Assembly (NCBI RefSeq): GCF_002303925.1
Contig: NZ_MRCS01000007.1
Location: 86,606-150,605 of the forward strand
DNA length: 64,000 bases
Direction: 5' to 3'
From: Pseudomonas sp. ACN8
Lineage (GTDB): Bacteria; Pseudomonadota; Gammaproteobacteria; Pseudomonadales; Pseudomonadaceae
Part shown: in pieces, positions 35,819 to 44,297 of the stretch
Layout of the letters: each line of letters starts with the position of its first letter
How positions within the stretch are numbered: the stretch's first letter is position 1
Translations under genes and position numbers: made by a program
The notes under the pieces: generated by a model
Database searches by the model: none
Told to the model about the DNA's origin: nothing
Seen by the model: the letters and a program-made list of their open reading frames with translations, nothing else

Positions 35819-35835
35819 AGCAAGCCCCATGCCAA
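35819..35835 (-). promoter_or_regulatory. Sigma54 promoter of flgBCDE
   Basis: Minus strand TTGGCAT-GGGGC-TTGCT fits the -24/-12 consensus (TGGCAC-N5-TTGCW) with one mismatch. The predicted start near 35808 leaves a 34-base leader. RpoN with FleQ/FleR control of this class is established in Pseudomonas. The rest of the 366-base gap between flgB and cheR holds a REP pair and a terminator. Confidence 0.8.
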
Positions 35836-35962
35836 TTCAAAAACCCCCGAAAACCGGGGCTTTCCCGGACATGGCAACGCGGCAATGCCAGAAAAGCGGC
35901 AACGGTTTTCCGCCGCATGCCGCTTTTCTGCCGCCTCCTCACCCTTTCAGAACACCACCGGC

Positions 35963-36057
35963 CACTGTGGGAGCGAGCCTGCTCGCGATAGCGGTGTATC
36001 TGGCAAAGTTGAGTTCAACTGTCAGGACGCCATCGCGAGCAGGCTCGCTCCTACAGG
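35963..36057. repeat. REP inverted pair between cheR and flgB
   Basis: Copies 35963-35992 (CACTGTGGGAGCGAGCCTGC and onward) and 36031-36057 (CATCGCGAGCAGGCTCGCTC plus CTACAGG) with 38 bases between. This is the last REP pair in the window; none are seen to its right. Confidence 0.88.
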
Positions 36058-36088
36058 AGAATGCAGTGCTGGCGAAAAATCGGCAGAC

Positions 36089-36124
36089 AAAAAAACGGGA
36101 GCCCCTGAGGACTCCCGTTTTTTT
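36089..36124 (-). terminator. Bidirectional-looking terminator after cheR
   Basis: AAAAAAACGGGAG (36089-36101) pairs with CTCCCGTTTTTTT (36112-36124) around a ten-base loop. It lies 17 bases beyond the cheR stop at 36141 and separates the cheV-cheR unit from flgBCDE. Confidence 0.85.
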
Positions 36125-36140
36125 GACAACACCAACAGAA

Positions 36141-36968
36141 TCACTTCGCCTGGTAAATGATCCCCGGGCTGCACTGGACCATCTGGTAATGATCCGGCAA
36201 GCCGTTCAGCGCTTCGGAAGCACCGAGGAACAGGTAACCGCCCGGCTTCAACGTGCTGTGGATGCGCAACAGGATGTCCTTCTTCACCTCGGCGGAGAAG
36301 TAGATCAACACGTTGCGGCAAAACACGATGTCGAACTTGCCGAGGGCCGCGTAGCTGTCCAGCAGGTTGAACGAGCGAAATTCCACACGGCTCTTGATCG
36401 GTGCCTTGATCGCCCAGCGCCCCGGCCCTTTCGGGTCGAAGTAACGCTGCAGCCGCTCAGGCGACAGACCGCGGCCGATGGCCAGGCTGTCGTACTCGCC
36501 GTTCTTGCAGTTGTTCAGCATGGTGCCGGACAGGTCGGTGGCAACAATCTGCACCCCCATCCGCAACTGGCCCATGTTGACCCGTTCGAACTCGTCGATG
36601 GACATCGACAGCGAATACGGTTCCTGGCCCGACGAGCACGCTGCCGACCAGATGCGCAGGCGCTGGCCGGGACTGGCCTTGATCGCTTCGGGCAGTACCT
36701 TGTTCTTCAAGACTTCAAACGGGTAAGTGTCACGAAACCACAGGGTTTCGTTGGTGGTCATGGCATCCACCACCTGCTCGCGCAAACCGCTACGCGGCTG
36801 GGTCTGCATGCGCTGAACCAGTTCCCCCAAAGACTTGATGCCTTGCTGTTCCATCAGTTTATTGAGACGGCTGGAGACCAGGTACTGCTTGTTTTCACCG
36901 AGCAAAATGCCACAGGCTTTTTCCAGGAATACCCGGAACTGTTCGAAATCCAAATTACCCGTAGACAA
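36141..36968 (-). CDS. cheR: Chemotaxis protein methyltransferase CheR
   Basis: A 275-residue SAM-dependent enzyme that methylates glutamates of chemoreceptors. The N-terminal helical domain (about 1-70) and the catalytic domain show TTNETLWFRDTYPFEVL, the SAM motif IWSAACSSGQEPYSLSM, DLSGTMLNNC and FDIVFCRNVLIYF. The start codon is TTG at 36968 (MSTGNLDFEQFRVF); no in-frame ATG lies nearby and GAGGC precedes it. It is 12 bases downstream of cheV. Confidence 0.94.
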   Translation of the reverse strand: MSTGNLDFEQFRVFLEKACGILLGENKQYLVSSRLNKLMEQQGIKSLGELVQRMQTQPRSGLREQVVDAMTTNETLWFRDTYPFEVLKNKVLPEAIKASPGQRLRIWSAACSSGQEPYSLSMSIDEFERVNMGQLRMGVQIVATDLSGTMLNNCKNGEYDSLAIGRGLSPERLQRYFDPKGPGRWAIKAPIKSRVEFRSFNLLDSYAALGKFDIVFCRNVLIYFSAEVKKDILLRIHSTLKPGGYLFLGASEALNGLPDHYQMVQCSPGIIYQAK

Positions 36969-36980
36969 TGATGCCGCCTC

Positions 36981-37946
36981 TTAAATCGTGTTGACTGCCA
37001 GGGACACGGGCCCCTGGCTGATATCTGCTGCTTTGATCCGGTCGACTACCCGGGATGCCAGGTCATCAGGACGGAACTTGGCCAGGAAGTCATCGGCACC
37101 GACCTTCTTGACCATCGCCTGATTGAATACCCCCGACAACGAAGTATGCAGGATGATATGAAGCTTTTGCATGCGCGGGTCGTTGCGGATTTCCGCCGTC
37201 AGGGTGTACCCGTCCATCTCCGGCATCTCGATGTCGGAGATCATCATCAGGAACTCTTCTTCCGGCTTCTTGCCCTCGTCGACCAGTTTGCGCAGGTAGT
37301 CCAGCGCCTGCCGACCATCGTTCAACGCCACCACTTCGACGCCGACCGTTTGCAGGCAACGCGTGACCTGCTTGCGCGCCACCGACGAGTCGTCGACCGT
37401 CAGCACGCGCAACGAAAGCGCCTTGTGCTGGGTTTCGACATCCACCACACCGACGGAAATCGCTTCCGGCGTCGGCGCCACTTCCGCCAGCACCTTCTCG
37501 ACGTCGATGATTTCGACCAACTGATTGTCGACCCGCGTCACCGCCGTCAGGTAATGATCGCGCCCGGTTCCCTTGGGCGGCGGATGGATCTCCTCCCAGT
37601 TCATGTTGACGATGCGTTCCACCGAACGCACCAGGAAACCCTGGGTCTTGGTGTTGTACTCCGTGATGATCACGAAGGGGTTGTGCTTGTCCTTCAACGC
37701 GCCGGAGCCGGTCGCCATCGCCAGATCAAGGATCGGAATGGTCGCCCCCCGGATGTTCGCCACGCCGCACACGACAGGACTGGACTTGGGCATCAGTGTC
37801 AGTTTGGGACATTGCAGCACCTCCCGAACCTTGAACACGTTGATCCCGTACAGCTGCTGGCCGTCGAGACGGAACAACAACAGCTCAAGGCGATTCTGCC
37901 CCACCAGTTGCGTGCGCTGGTTTACCGAATCCATTACACCAGCCAT
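36981..37946 (-). CDS. cheV: Chemotaxis coupling protein CheV
   Basis: A 321-residue fusion of a CheW-like coupling domain (about 18-165: LLLFRLDGQQLYGINVFKVREVL, VCGVANIRGATIPILDLA) and a CheY-like receiver (about 180-310: LTVDDSSVARKQVTRC, phospho-acceptor in MMISDIEMPEMDGYTL). It links chemoreceptors to CheA and may act as a phosphate sink for adaptation. It is divergent from flgA. Confidence 0.95.
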   Translation of the reverse strand: MAGVMDSVNQRTQLVGQNRLELLLFRLDGQQLYGINVFKVREVLQCPKLTLMPKSSPVVCGVANIRGATIPILDLAMATGSGALKDKHNPFVIITEYNTKTQGFLVRSVERIVNMNWEEIHPPPKGTGRDHYLTAVTRVDNQLVEIIDVEKVLAEVAPTPEAISVGVVDVETQHKALSLRVLTVDDSSVARKQVTRCLQTVGVEVVALNDGRQALDYLRKLVDEGKKPEEEFLMMISDIEMPEMDGYTLTAEIRNDPRMQKLHIILHTSLSGVFNQAMVKKVGADDFLAKFRPDDLASRVVDRIKAADISQGPVSLAVNTI

Positions 37947-38000
37947 GCCAGACTCCTACGCCAACGCCAAGTGTTGTTGCGACGTGCCTTCATCACTAAA

Positions 38001-38016
38001 CGGCACGGCGCTTGCT
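38001..38016 (+). promoter_or_regulatory. Sigma54 promoter directly upstream of flgA
   Basis: CGGCAC-GGCGC-TTGCT matches the -24/-12 consensus except for the first base. The predicted transcription start is about 38027, only two bases before the flgA ATG at 38029, so a transcript from it would be essentially leaderless. Confidence 0.6.
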
Positions 38017-38028
38017 TTTTTAATCGTT

Positions 38029-38787
38029 ATGAACACAGAACCGACATTTTTTCGACGCCTGACCACACCCTACCGCAAACGGCTCGGCGTGCTGGCGGCT
38101 GTTTGCCTGTTCAACGCTGGCAGCCCTGCCCTTGCTGACGCGGTTACCTTGCCTGACATGCTTATCGGCGTCACTCAGGGCTTTCTTGAATTCACCGTAG
38201 AAGACTATCTGGCGACCAGTCAAACGGAAGGTCGCTACGAGATCCAGGTCAACCCGCTCGATCCGCGCATGCACATGCCCATGTGCGACAAGGAATTGAC
38301 AGCGACGCTCGAGAGTCCCAAGCCGCTGGGACGGGTCACGGTCAAGGTTCGCTGCGAGGGCGCGTCTCCCTGGACCGTCTTCGTACCCGCTCAAGTCCGC
38401 CTGTTTCGCGATGTCGTGACCAGCGCCCGGCCACTACGCCGCGCCGCCATTGTCGAGCCTGGGGATGTGGTCTTGCGCGAGCGCGATATCAGCCTGATCA
38501 GCCAGGGCTACCTGACCTCCCTCGATCAGGCGATCGGGCAACGATTGACCCGACCAATGGTCACCGATCAGGTGATTACCCTGGTGAACATCGAACAGGC
38601 CGAAGTCATCCGCAAGGGCGATCAGGTGGTGATCACCGCCCGCAGCGGCACCCTCAGCGTGCGCATGCCGGGCGAAGCGCTGTCAAACGGCAGCCTGAGC
38701 GAACAGATCCGGGTGAAAAACCTTAATTCCCAACGAGTTATCAAGGCGCAGGTCATGGCGCCGGGGCAGGTGGAAGTGTCCATGTAA
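38029..38787 (+). CDS. flgA: Flagellar basal-body P-ring chaperone FlgA
   Basis: A 252-residue periplasmic protein needed for P-ring assembly. The ATG at 38029 gives a signal peptide (FRRLTTPYRKRLGVLAAVCL, then FNAGSPALA; cleavage near residue 37). The SAF domain follows, with FVPAQVRLFRDVVTSARPLRRAAIVEPGDVVLRERDI and QAIGQRLTRPMVTDQVITL, and the C-terminal VRVKNLNSQRVIKAQV type ending is typical. It is divergent from cheV. Confidence 0.93.
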   Translation: MNTEPTFFRRLTTPYRKRLGVLAAVCLFNAGSPALADAVTLPDMLIGVTQGFLEFTVEDYLATSQTEGRYEIQVNPLDPRMHMPMCDKELTATLESPKPLGRVTVKVRCEGASPWTVFVPAQVRLFRDVVTSARPLRRAAIVEPGDVVLRERDISLISQGYLTSLDQAIGQRLTRPMVTDQVITLVNIEQAEVIRKGDQVVITARSGTLSVRMPGEALSNGSLSEQIRVKNLNSQRVIKAQVMAPGQVEVSM

Positions 38788-38891
38788 GGTCCTCTGTTGA
38801 TCGGAATGTGGCGCTTGCCGCGGCTGTTCCCTAGACTGTGCTCCATGCAGGGCAAGCGCTGACGCGCGCAAGGTTCATTGATAAATGAGCC

Positions 38892-38918
38892 TAAAGTTTT
38901 CCAGGGAATGGCCGAAAC
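38892..38918 (+). promoter_or_regulatory. Sigma28 (FliA) promoter of flgM
   Basis: TAAAGTTT (38892-38899), an 11-base spacer, then GCCGAAAC (38911-38918), against the consensus TAAAGTTT-N11-GCCGATAA. The -35 half is exact. It lies 36 bases upstream of the flgM ATG, consistent with FliA feedback on its own anti-sigma factor. Confidence 0.82.
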
Positions 38919-38954
38919 CATGGCAAGCGTCCAAATTCCCAGAGGTTTTTTATC

Positions 38955-39281
38955 ATGGTCATCGATTTCAGCCGTTTGAACAGCTCCTCGTCCCTGACGG
39001 GCAGTACACGTACCAGCGCCAGCAAGGAAAGCGCCGAGGCCGGCAAATCCGCGCCGCTGGAGTCCGCGGCCGAACAGGCCGGTACCGTCAAAAGCGGGGA
39101 ATCGGTACATCTCAGCAATGAGGCTCAACAGTTGCAGAAGGTCACTGACAAGCTGCGCGATCAGCCTGCCGTCGACAACGCCCGCGTGGCCGAGTTGAAA
39201 GCAGCGATTGCCGATGGCAGCTATAAAGTCGACAGCAACCGTGTAGCCAGCAAACTGCTCAACTTCGAAGCCCAGCGCTAG
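38955..39281 (+). CDS. flgM: Anti-sigma28 factor FlgM
   Basis: A 108-residue anti-sigma factor that holds FliA until the hook is complete and is then exported. The start is [13 protein letters not shown]. The disordered Ser/Ala/Glu-rich N-terminal half precedes the FliA-binding C-terminal helices ([42 protein letters not shown]). It is preceded by a FliA promoter. Confidence 0.95.
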   Translation: MVIDFSRLNSSSSLTGSTRTSASKESAEAGKSAPLESAAEQAGTVKSGESVHLSNEAQQLQKVTDKLRDQPAVDNARVAELKAAIADGSYKVDSNRVASKLLNFEAQR

Positions 39282-39329
39282 GCCACCGCCGGCGCCAGGC
39301 TTTTGGACGCTTAAAACCCAAGGCCAGCC

Positions 39330-39797
39330 ATGCACGACACAAATTTACTGCAACTGATCACCGACGACTTTGCTCCAGCGCAACACTTGCTGGAACTCCT
39401 GCAGACCGAATCCCTCGCATTGCATGGCCGCGACATGCCATTGCTCGAGAACATCCTGGCGCAGAAACAGGCATTGGTCGTTTTGCTCGAACAGCATGGC
39501 CGCAAGCGCAGTGAAATCCTCGCCAGCCTCAACCTGCCGACCAACCGCGGCGGTCTCGAGCAATTGGCCGGCCAGTCGAGCATTGGCGAGCAGTTGCTGG
39601 CGCAAAGTGACGTGCTGACCGATCTCCTGGCCCAGTGCCAGGCCATCAACGCCAACAACGGCCAGTCGATCCTCACTCAGCAGGCCGCGACGGCCACCCA
39701 GCTGAAAATCCTCACCGGCGGTGAAACCCCGGCGCTTTACGATGCCAGCGGAACATTCTCCAAGCTTGCCAAGCCGCGCCCGCTCAGTCAGGCATGA
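39330..39797 (+). CDS. flgN: Flagellar chaperone FlgN
   Basis: A 155-residue, largely helical type III export chaperone for hook-associated proteins FlgK and FlgL. LLQLITDDFAPAQHLLELLQTESLAL and LLENILAQKQALVVLLEQHGRKRSEIL are long amphipathic helices, as expected. It lies 48 bases after flgM, in the same unit. Confidence 0.92.
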   Translation: MHDTNLLQLITDDFAPAQHLLELLQTESLALHGRDMPLLENILAQKQALVVLLEQHGRKRSEILASLNLPTNRGGLEQLAGQSSIGEQLLAQSDVLTDLLAQCQAINANNGQSILTQQAATATQLKILTGGETPALYDASGTFSKLAKPRPLSQA

Positions 39798-39889
39798 GCC
39801 GGTCAATGCCCCCGCTCTATCAAGACGCGCAACATACTGGCAAACTGCTAGCTTGCCGTAGTCAAATTTTGTCTGGAGATTGATTAACC

Positions 39890-40636
39890 GTGTCCAATGC
39901 CTTATCCGTGGATGATGCTCCGCAGCCACCCAAGGTGCTCTCCACGCCCTTGGAAATCTCCAGCAACCTGCGCCAGCTGCTCGAAAGCCATGACCCGCTG
40001 ATCATCACGTTCCACGAGCGCAGCCAGCGCTTCCAGAGCTATCTGGTGGACCTGGACCGTGACAGCAACATGATCGCCCTGGACGAAATGATTCCCCGTG
40101 ATGGCGAGCGCTACCTGCTGGCGGGTGAGCCGTTCAGGGTCGAAGGCTTCCACGAAGGCGTACGCATTGCCTGGGAAAGCAACGGCCAGTTGAACATCGA
40201 CGAATCCGGTGGCAGCCGCTGCTATCGCGGCCCCCTGCCCGCTGAAGTGGTGTACCACCAGCGCCGCAATGCGTTCCGCGCCGCGCTGAAGCTGGCACAA
40301 CTGGTCAACGTCAACCTCGACGGCGAAAAGCTCAAGGCGTCGATCAGCGGCAAGTTACTGGATATTTCCGCTACCGGCTGCAAACTGCGCTTCGACGGCG
40401 ACATCACCGGCAGCCTGCAACTGGGTCAGGTCTACGACCGCTTCAGCGCCGACCTGCCCTTCGGCAAGATGACCGCACCGGTCGAGTTGCGTTATCTGCA
40501 CTTCGAAGAAAGGATTTCCACCACCTTCGCCGGCGTTCGCTTCCACAACATGAGCGGGCTGGTGCAGCGCCAGGTCGAGCGCTTCGTCTACCAGTTGCAA
40601 CGTGAAGCACGTCGCTTCGACAAAGACGACATGTGA
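39890..40636 (+). CDS. ycgR: Flagellar brake protein YcgR (PilZ domain)
   Basis: A 248-residue c-di-GMP effector that slows the motor. The N-terminal YcgR domain (about 20-115) is followed by a PilZ domain (about 120-240) with the c-di-GMP-binding RRNAFRAAL, which gives the RxxxR pattern, and [14 protein letters not shown] (D/NxSxxG). The start is GTG 39890. It links c-di-GMP to motility next to flgMN, as I recall from other Pseudomonas. Confidence 0.93.
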   Translation: MSNALSVDDAPQPPKVLSTPLEISSNLRQLLESHDPLIITFHERSQRFQSYLVDLDRDSNMIALDEMIPRDGERYLLAGEPFRVEGFHEGVRIAWESNGQLNIDESGGSRCYRGPLPAEVVYHQRRNAFRAALKLAQLVNVNLDGEKLKASISGKLLDISATGCKLRFDGDITGSLQLGQVYDRFSADLPFGKMTAPVELRYLHFEERISTTFAGVRFHNMSGLVQRQVERFVYQLQREARRFDKDDM

Positions 40637-40648
40637 TAGAGCGTCAAC

Positions 40649-40688
40649 AAAAAACGGGCAGTCCCTTGCGGTGACTGCCCGTTTTTTT
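40649..40688. terminator. Bidirectional terminator between convergent ycgR and MFS genes
   Basis: AAAAAACGGGCAGTC (40649-40663) pairs with GACTGCCCGTTTTTTT (40673-40688) around a nine-base loop. A-run on one side and T-run on the other make it functional on both strands. Confidence 0.88.
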
Positions 40689-40699
40689 ATGCCCTGGAT

Positions 40700-42088
40700 T
40701 TAAGGTCTGACCTCGCTGACGTTAGGGTCCCGCCCTGTATCAGGGTCTTGCGGCGGCTGATCGGTTTCAGCTTCGGTGACAGTTTCAGTTTCAGGTTCTG
40801 ATTCAAGCTCTGGCCCGGTACTCACCGGGTTTTGCATCTGATCCTGCACCACCTGCTCATCAACACGCGGGTCGAGGCAGGCCACCAGCGGTGAACTCGT
40901 CATGTTGTCCGGCATGGCCACGTGATGCAGCGGCGCGTCTTCCACCTGATGCAGGTTGGTCACCGCTTTCGGGCGAATCCGCCATACCAGCACCAACGCA
41001 AAGAAACTGAAAAACGCATAAAGCATCTGGCTGCCGAACAGCTTCATCAGCACGCCGGCCACCAGCGGCCCGATACTCGCGCCAACGCCGTAGGTCACCA
41101 GCAACATTGCCGTCAGGGACACCCGGCGATCACCTTCGACGTGGTCGTTGGAGAACGCCACTGCCAACGGATACAGGCAGAACTGCACCAGCGAACAGAT
41201 AAAACCGGCGATAAACAGAACCTCCAGCGGCACCTGCGGCATGATCGCCAGCGGCAGTGCCGCCAGCGCCAGGCTGAATGCAAAACTGCGGATCAATACG
41301 GCCCGATCGTAGCGATCGGACAACCAACCCAGCGGCCACTGCACCAGCAACCCGGCAAAAATACAGCTACCCATGAACAGGCCGACCTGCTCCGTGGACA
41401 ATCCCTGCTGCGAGGCATACAGCGGCGCCAGACCGTAGAACGAACCGACGATCAAGCCCGCCCCCAGCACCGTGCTCAATGACTGTGGCACGCGCTTGAT
41501 AAAGAAGCGCGGCTCCATCGGTGCCGGGTGCAAGGGTGCCGGGTGAATCCGCCGCGTCAGGGCCACCGGCACCAGACACAGGGCGAAACACAGGGCGACC
41601 AACATCAGCAATTCAAGCCCCAGCCCTGGATGCATGACCAGAATCAACTGCCCCAGCACCAACCCCAGATACGAAGCGATCATGTAGCCACTGAAGACCA
41701 TGCCGCGCTGATTGGCATCGGCCTGCTCATTGAGCCAGCTCTCGATCACCATGTACTGACACATCATGCCGAGGCCGACGATCACCCGCAAAAACAGCCA
41801 GGCCGGCAACCAGTCCACCAGGCCATGGCCGAGCACCGCCGCGCCAACGATCCCGGCACAGGCCGAGTAAGCCCGGATATGCCCGACCCGGGCAATCAAC
41901 CGGTGACCGATCTTGCCCCCCAGCACCAGGCCGAAATAGTTGGCAGCCATCAGCGCACCGACCCACAGACTGTCGACATGGTCGGCAGCCAGGCGCAACG
42001 CCAGGTAAGTGCTCAACAGGCCCGAGCCGATCAACATCATCAGCGAGGCGAAATACAGCGCTCGAAAGGATTTCCAGATTTGGCGCAT
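40700..42088 (-). CDS. MFS transporter, YcaD-like
   Basis: A 462-residue major facilitator with about 12 transmembrane helices in residues 10-390. The N-terminus MRQIWKSFRALYFASLMML, the MFS loop GWLSDRYDRAVLIRSF and the segment MVIESWLNEQADANQRG match the YcaD subgroup. The last 60 residues are acidic and Glu/Thr/Pro-rich (ESEPETETVTEAETDQPP), an unusual cytosolic tail. Substrate is unknown; the neighbour is a gamma-glutamylpolyamine synthetase-like gene, which hints at polyamine or amino-acid transport. Confidence 0.85.
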   Translation of the reverse strand: MRQIWKSFRALYFASLMMLIGSGLLSTYLALRLAADHVDSLWVGALMAANYFGLVLGGKIGHRLIARVGHIRAYSACAGIVGAAVLGHGLVDWLPAWLFLRVIVGLGMMCQYMVIESWLNEQADANQRGMVFSGYMIASYLGLVLGQLILVMHPGLGLELLMLVALCFALCLVPVALTRRIHPAPLHPAPMEPRFFIKRVPQSLSTVLGAGLIVGSFYGLAPLYASQQGLSTEQVGLFMGSCIFAGLLVQWPLGWLSDRYDRAVLIRSFAFSLALAALPLAIMPQVPLEVLFIAGFICSLVQFCLYPLAVAFSNDHVEGDRRVSLTAMLLVTYGVGASIGPLVAGVLMKLFGSQMLYAFFSFFALVLVWRIRPKAVTNLHQVEDAPLHHVAMPDNMTSSPLVACLDPRVDEQVVQDQMQNPVSTGPELESEPETETVTEAETDQPPQDPDTGRDPNVSEVRP

Positions 42089-42158
42089 CGGCGTTCCGAG
42101 CGGCTCCTTGCAGTGAGAATCGGCTACCGCTAAACGATAGCCGGATGTCGATGGATCG

Positions 42159-43505
42159 TCAGGCCTGGGCTGCTAAAACACGCCGTTCCCAGGGAGTAAT
42201 TTCATCATGGAAACTGGTCAGTTCCAGGGTCTTCGAAGCAATGTAGCCTTCGATGAATTCCACGCCAAACAGTTCCTTGGCCAACTGACTACGTTTCAGA
42301 CGCTCAAGTGCCGCATGCAAGGTACACGGTAACGAAAGATTATCCGGCACTTCGAACTCACCCTGGATCGGCGCGCTCGGCTCCAATGCCTTTTCGATGC
42401 CATGCAACCCCGCCGCCAGGCTTGCGGCAATCGCCAGATACGGGTTGGCGTCGGCCCCCGGCAAGCGGTTCTCGACCCGACGGGCCACCGGCAAACTGGC
42501 CGGAATGCGCAGGCCCGCCGCCCGATTGTCGTAGGACCAACAGGCATTATTCGGTGAGGCGTAAGGGTGGCACAAGCGCTGATAGGAGTTCACGTTCGGC
42601 GCAAACAACGCGGTGAAATCGGCCATGCACGTTTGCTGACCGGCAATGAAGTGGCGGAAGATGGCCGTCTCCTGCCCCGCCTCATCGCTGAACACGTTAC
42701 GCCCTGAATCGATCTCGACCACGCTCTGGTGGATATGCATCGAACTGCCCGGCGTATGCGCCAACGGCTTGGCCATGCACACCACGCTCAGGCCGTGCTT
42801 GAGGGCCACTTCCTTGAGCAGGTGCTTGAACAGGAACGTCTGGTCGGCCAGCAACAGCGGATCACCGTGCAGCAGATTGATCTCGAACTGGCTGACGCCC
42901 ATTTCGTGCATGAAGGTATCGCGAGGCAGCCCCAAGGCCGCCATGCACTCGTAGACTTCATTGAAGAACGGCCGCAAGCCATTGTTGGAACTGACGCTGA
43001 ACGCCGACTGACCGTCTTCGCGGCGACCGTCCAGCCCCAGTGGCGGTTGAAAAGCCAGGGTCGGATCGGTATTGGGGGCGAAGACAAAAAACTCGAGCTC
43101 GGTCGCCACCACGGGCGCCAGGCCGCGAGCCGCATAACGGGCAATCACCGCCTTGAGCTGGCCACGGGTCGACAGATTGGAACTGGTGGTGGTGCCCAGT
43201 TCATCCGCATCGCAAATGGCCAAGGCCCGCGGCGGATGGCTCCAGGGCAAGCGGTGGATTTGTGCAGGGTCCGGGATCAACGCCAGGTCGCCATCGTCGC
43301 TGCCGTAAAAACGTGCCGGCGGATATCCGCCCATGATGCATTGCAGCAGCACACCCCGTGCCATCTGCAAACGTCGACCGTCGAGAAAGCCCTCGGCGGT
43401 CATCACTTTGCCCCGTGGAACGCCATTCAAGTCCGGCGTGACACATTCAACTTGATCAATGCCCGTCAATCGCTGCGCGAGTGAACTCAGGCCAACGGTC
43501 GTCAT
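42159..43505 (-). CDS. Glutamine-synthetase-family gamma-glutamylpolyamine synthetase-like enzyme
   Basis: A 448-residue GlnA/PuuA-family ligase that most likely joins glutamate to a polyamine using ATP. The family motifs ELEFFVF (metal site), HEMGVSQFEINLLHGDP, MAKPLAHTPGSSMHIHQSV, NSYQRLCHPYASPNNACWSYDNRAAGLRIP and ENRLPGADANPYLAIAA are all present. The adenylylation tyrosine loop of true GlnA is not obvious. The orthologue next to the YcaD-like gene in P. aeruginosa is, as I recall, one of several PauA-type enzymes (PA3356), but the substrate was not identified from sequence. Confidence 0.85.
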   Translation of the reverse strand: MTTVGLSSLAQRLTGIDQVECVTPDLNGVPRGKVMTAEGFLDGRRLQMARGVLLQCIMGGYPPARFYGSDDGDLALIPDPAQIHRLPWSHPPRALAICDADELGTTTSSNLSTRGQLKAVIARYAARGLAPVVATELEFFVFAPNTDPTLAFQPPLGLDGRREDGQSAFSVSSNNGLRPFFNEVYECMAALGLPRDTFMHEMGVSQFEINLLHGDPLLLADQTFLFKHLLKEVALKHGLSVVCMAKPLAHTPGSSMHIHQSVVEIDSGRNVFSDEAGQETAIFRHFIAGQQTCMADFTALFAPNVNSYQRLCHPYASPNNACWSYDNRAAGLRIPASLPVARRVENRLPGADANPYLAIAASLAAGLHGIEKALEPSAPIQGEFEVPDNLSLPCTLHAALERLKRSQLAKELFGVEFIEGYIASKTLELTSFHDEITPWERRVLAAQA

Positions 43506-43521
43506 GACGCTATCCTTGTTA

Positions 43522-43551
43522 TTGTACGGGCCGCGAACGGCGACCGTACAA
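43522..43551. repeat. Inverted repeat just upstream of the GS-family gene
   Basis: TTGTACGG (43522-43529) and CCGTACAA (43544-43551), with inner GCCG/CGGC complementarity. It ends 17 bases before the start codon at 43505. No T-run follows, so an operator is more likely than a terminator. Confidence 0.4.
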
Positions 43552-43604
43552 AATAGGCTCCGCGTGTTCGGAATTTCAAGCAGCGTCGTTAAATATGCTG
43601 CCGG

Positions 43605-44297
43605 TCAGGGCAGGTAAAGGCGAAACACTCCCCCACCCAATGGACCACCATTGCTGATTTCGGTACGCCCACCCACGCCGTTGCGCTGATGCAGCGCGGC
43701 AATTCGCCCGGCAAAGTACAGGCCCAGCCCGGTGCTGCCGGTGCTTTGATTGATGCCCTGCACGTAATCGGTCTGACGTTCGATCATCTGCGCCGGATAC
43801 CCCTCGCCATCGTCATTGATGGTCAACACCAGTTGCCCGGCTTCGTCGCTGACGCTGATCAGAACGGCATGCCGCGCAAAACGAATGGCGTTGTTGATGC
43901 AGTTGGCCAATACCGACGCGATCAACTCACGATCGAAGAAACCCAGCGGGCTCAGCGGATCCACTTCAAAGGTGGCCATGATGCCGCGGCTGGCGAACAC
44001 CTCCTGATGACAGGCCAGTTGCGCTTCGATGAAATCATCCAGTTCATGGTAGGCCGGTTGCAGCGGCATCTGGTTGACCCCGAGTTTGTACAATCCCAGC
44101 AACTGCACCAGCATGCCGTTGAGGTGAGCGAACTCGAAGTCGATCACGCCCTGCTCCGGCGTCTGCCGCGCCGTCTGCGGCAATCGCCCCAGCCACTGAC
44201 TGTGGGCCTGCATCAGCATGGCCAGCGAGTTCTTCATGTCGTGCACGGCAGAGGCGATCACCGTGGAAAAATCCAGTGCCTGTTGGTTGTCGTTCAT
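43605..44297 (-). CDS. Sensor histidine kinase, soluble, partner of the receiver-TPR protein
   Basis: A 230-residue kinase without membrane segments or sensor domain. The start ATG at 44297 overlaps the receiver-TPR stop (ATGA). The H-box is ASAVHDMKNSLAMLMQ (His near 20), unusually close to the N-terminus. The N-box VLANCINNAIRFARH and the G-boxes DDGEGYP and GSTGLGLYFAGRI follow. It must receive its signal from another protein, most likely the upstream-encoded regulator. Confidence 0.83.
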   Translation of the reverse strand: MNDNQQALDFSTVIASAVHDMKNSLAMLMQAHSQWLGRLPQTARQTPEQGVIDFEFAHLNGMLVQLLGLYKLGVNQMPLQPAYHELDDFIEAQLACHQEVFASRGIMATFEVDPLSPLGFFDRELIASVLANCINNAIRFARHAVLISVSDEAGQLVLTINDDGEGYPAQMIERQTDYVQGINQSTGSTGLGLYFAGRIAALHQRNGVGGRTEISNGGPLGGGVFRLYLP

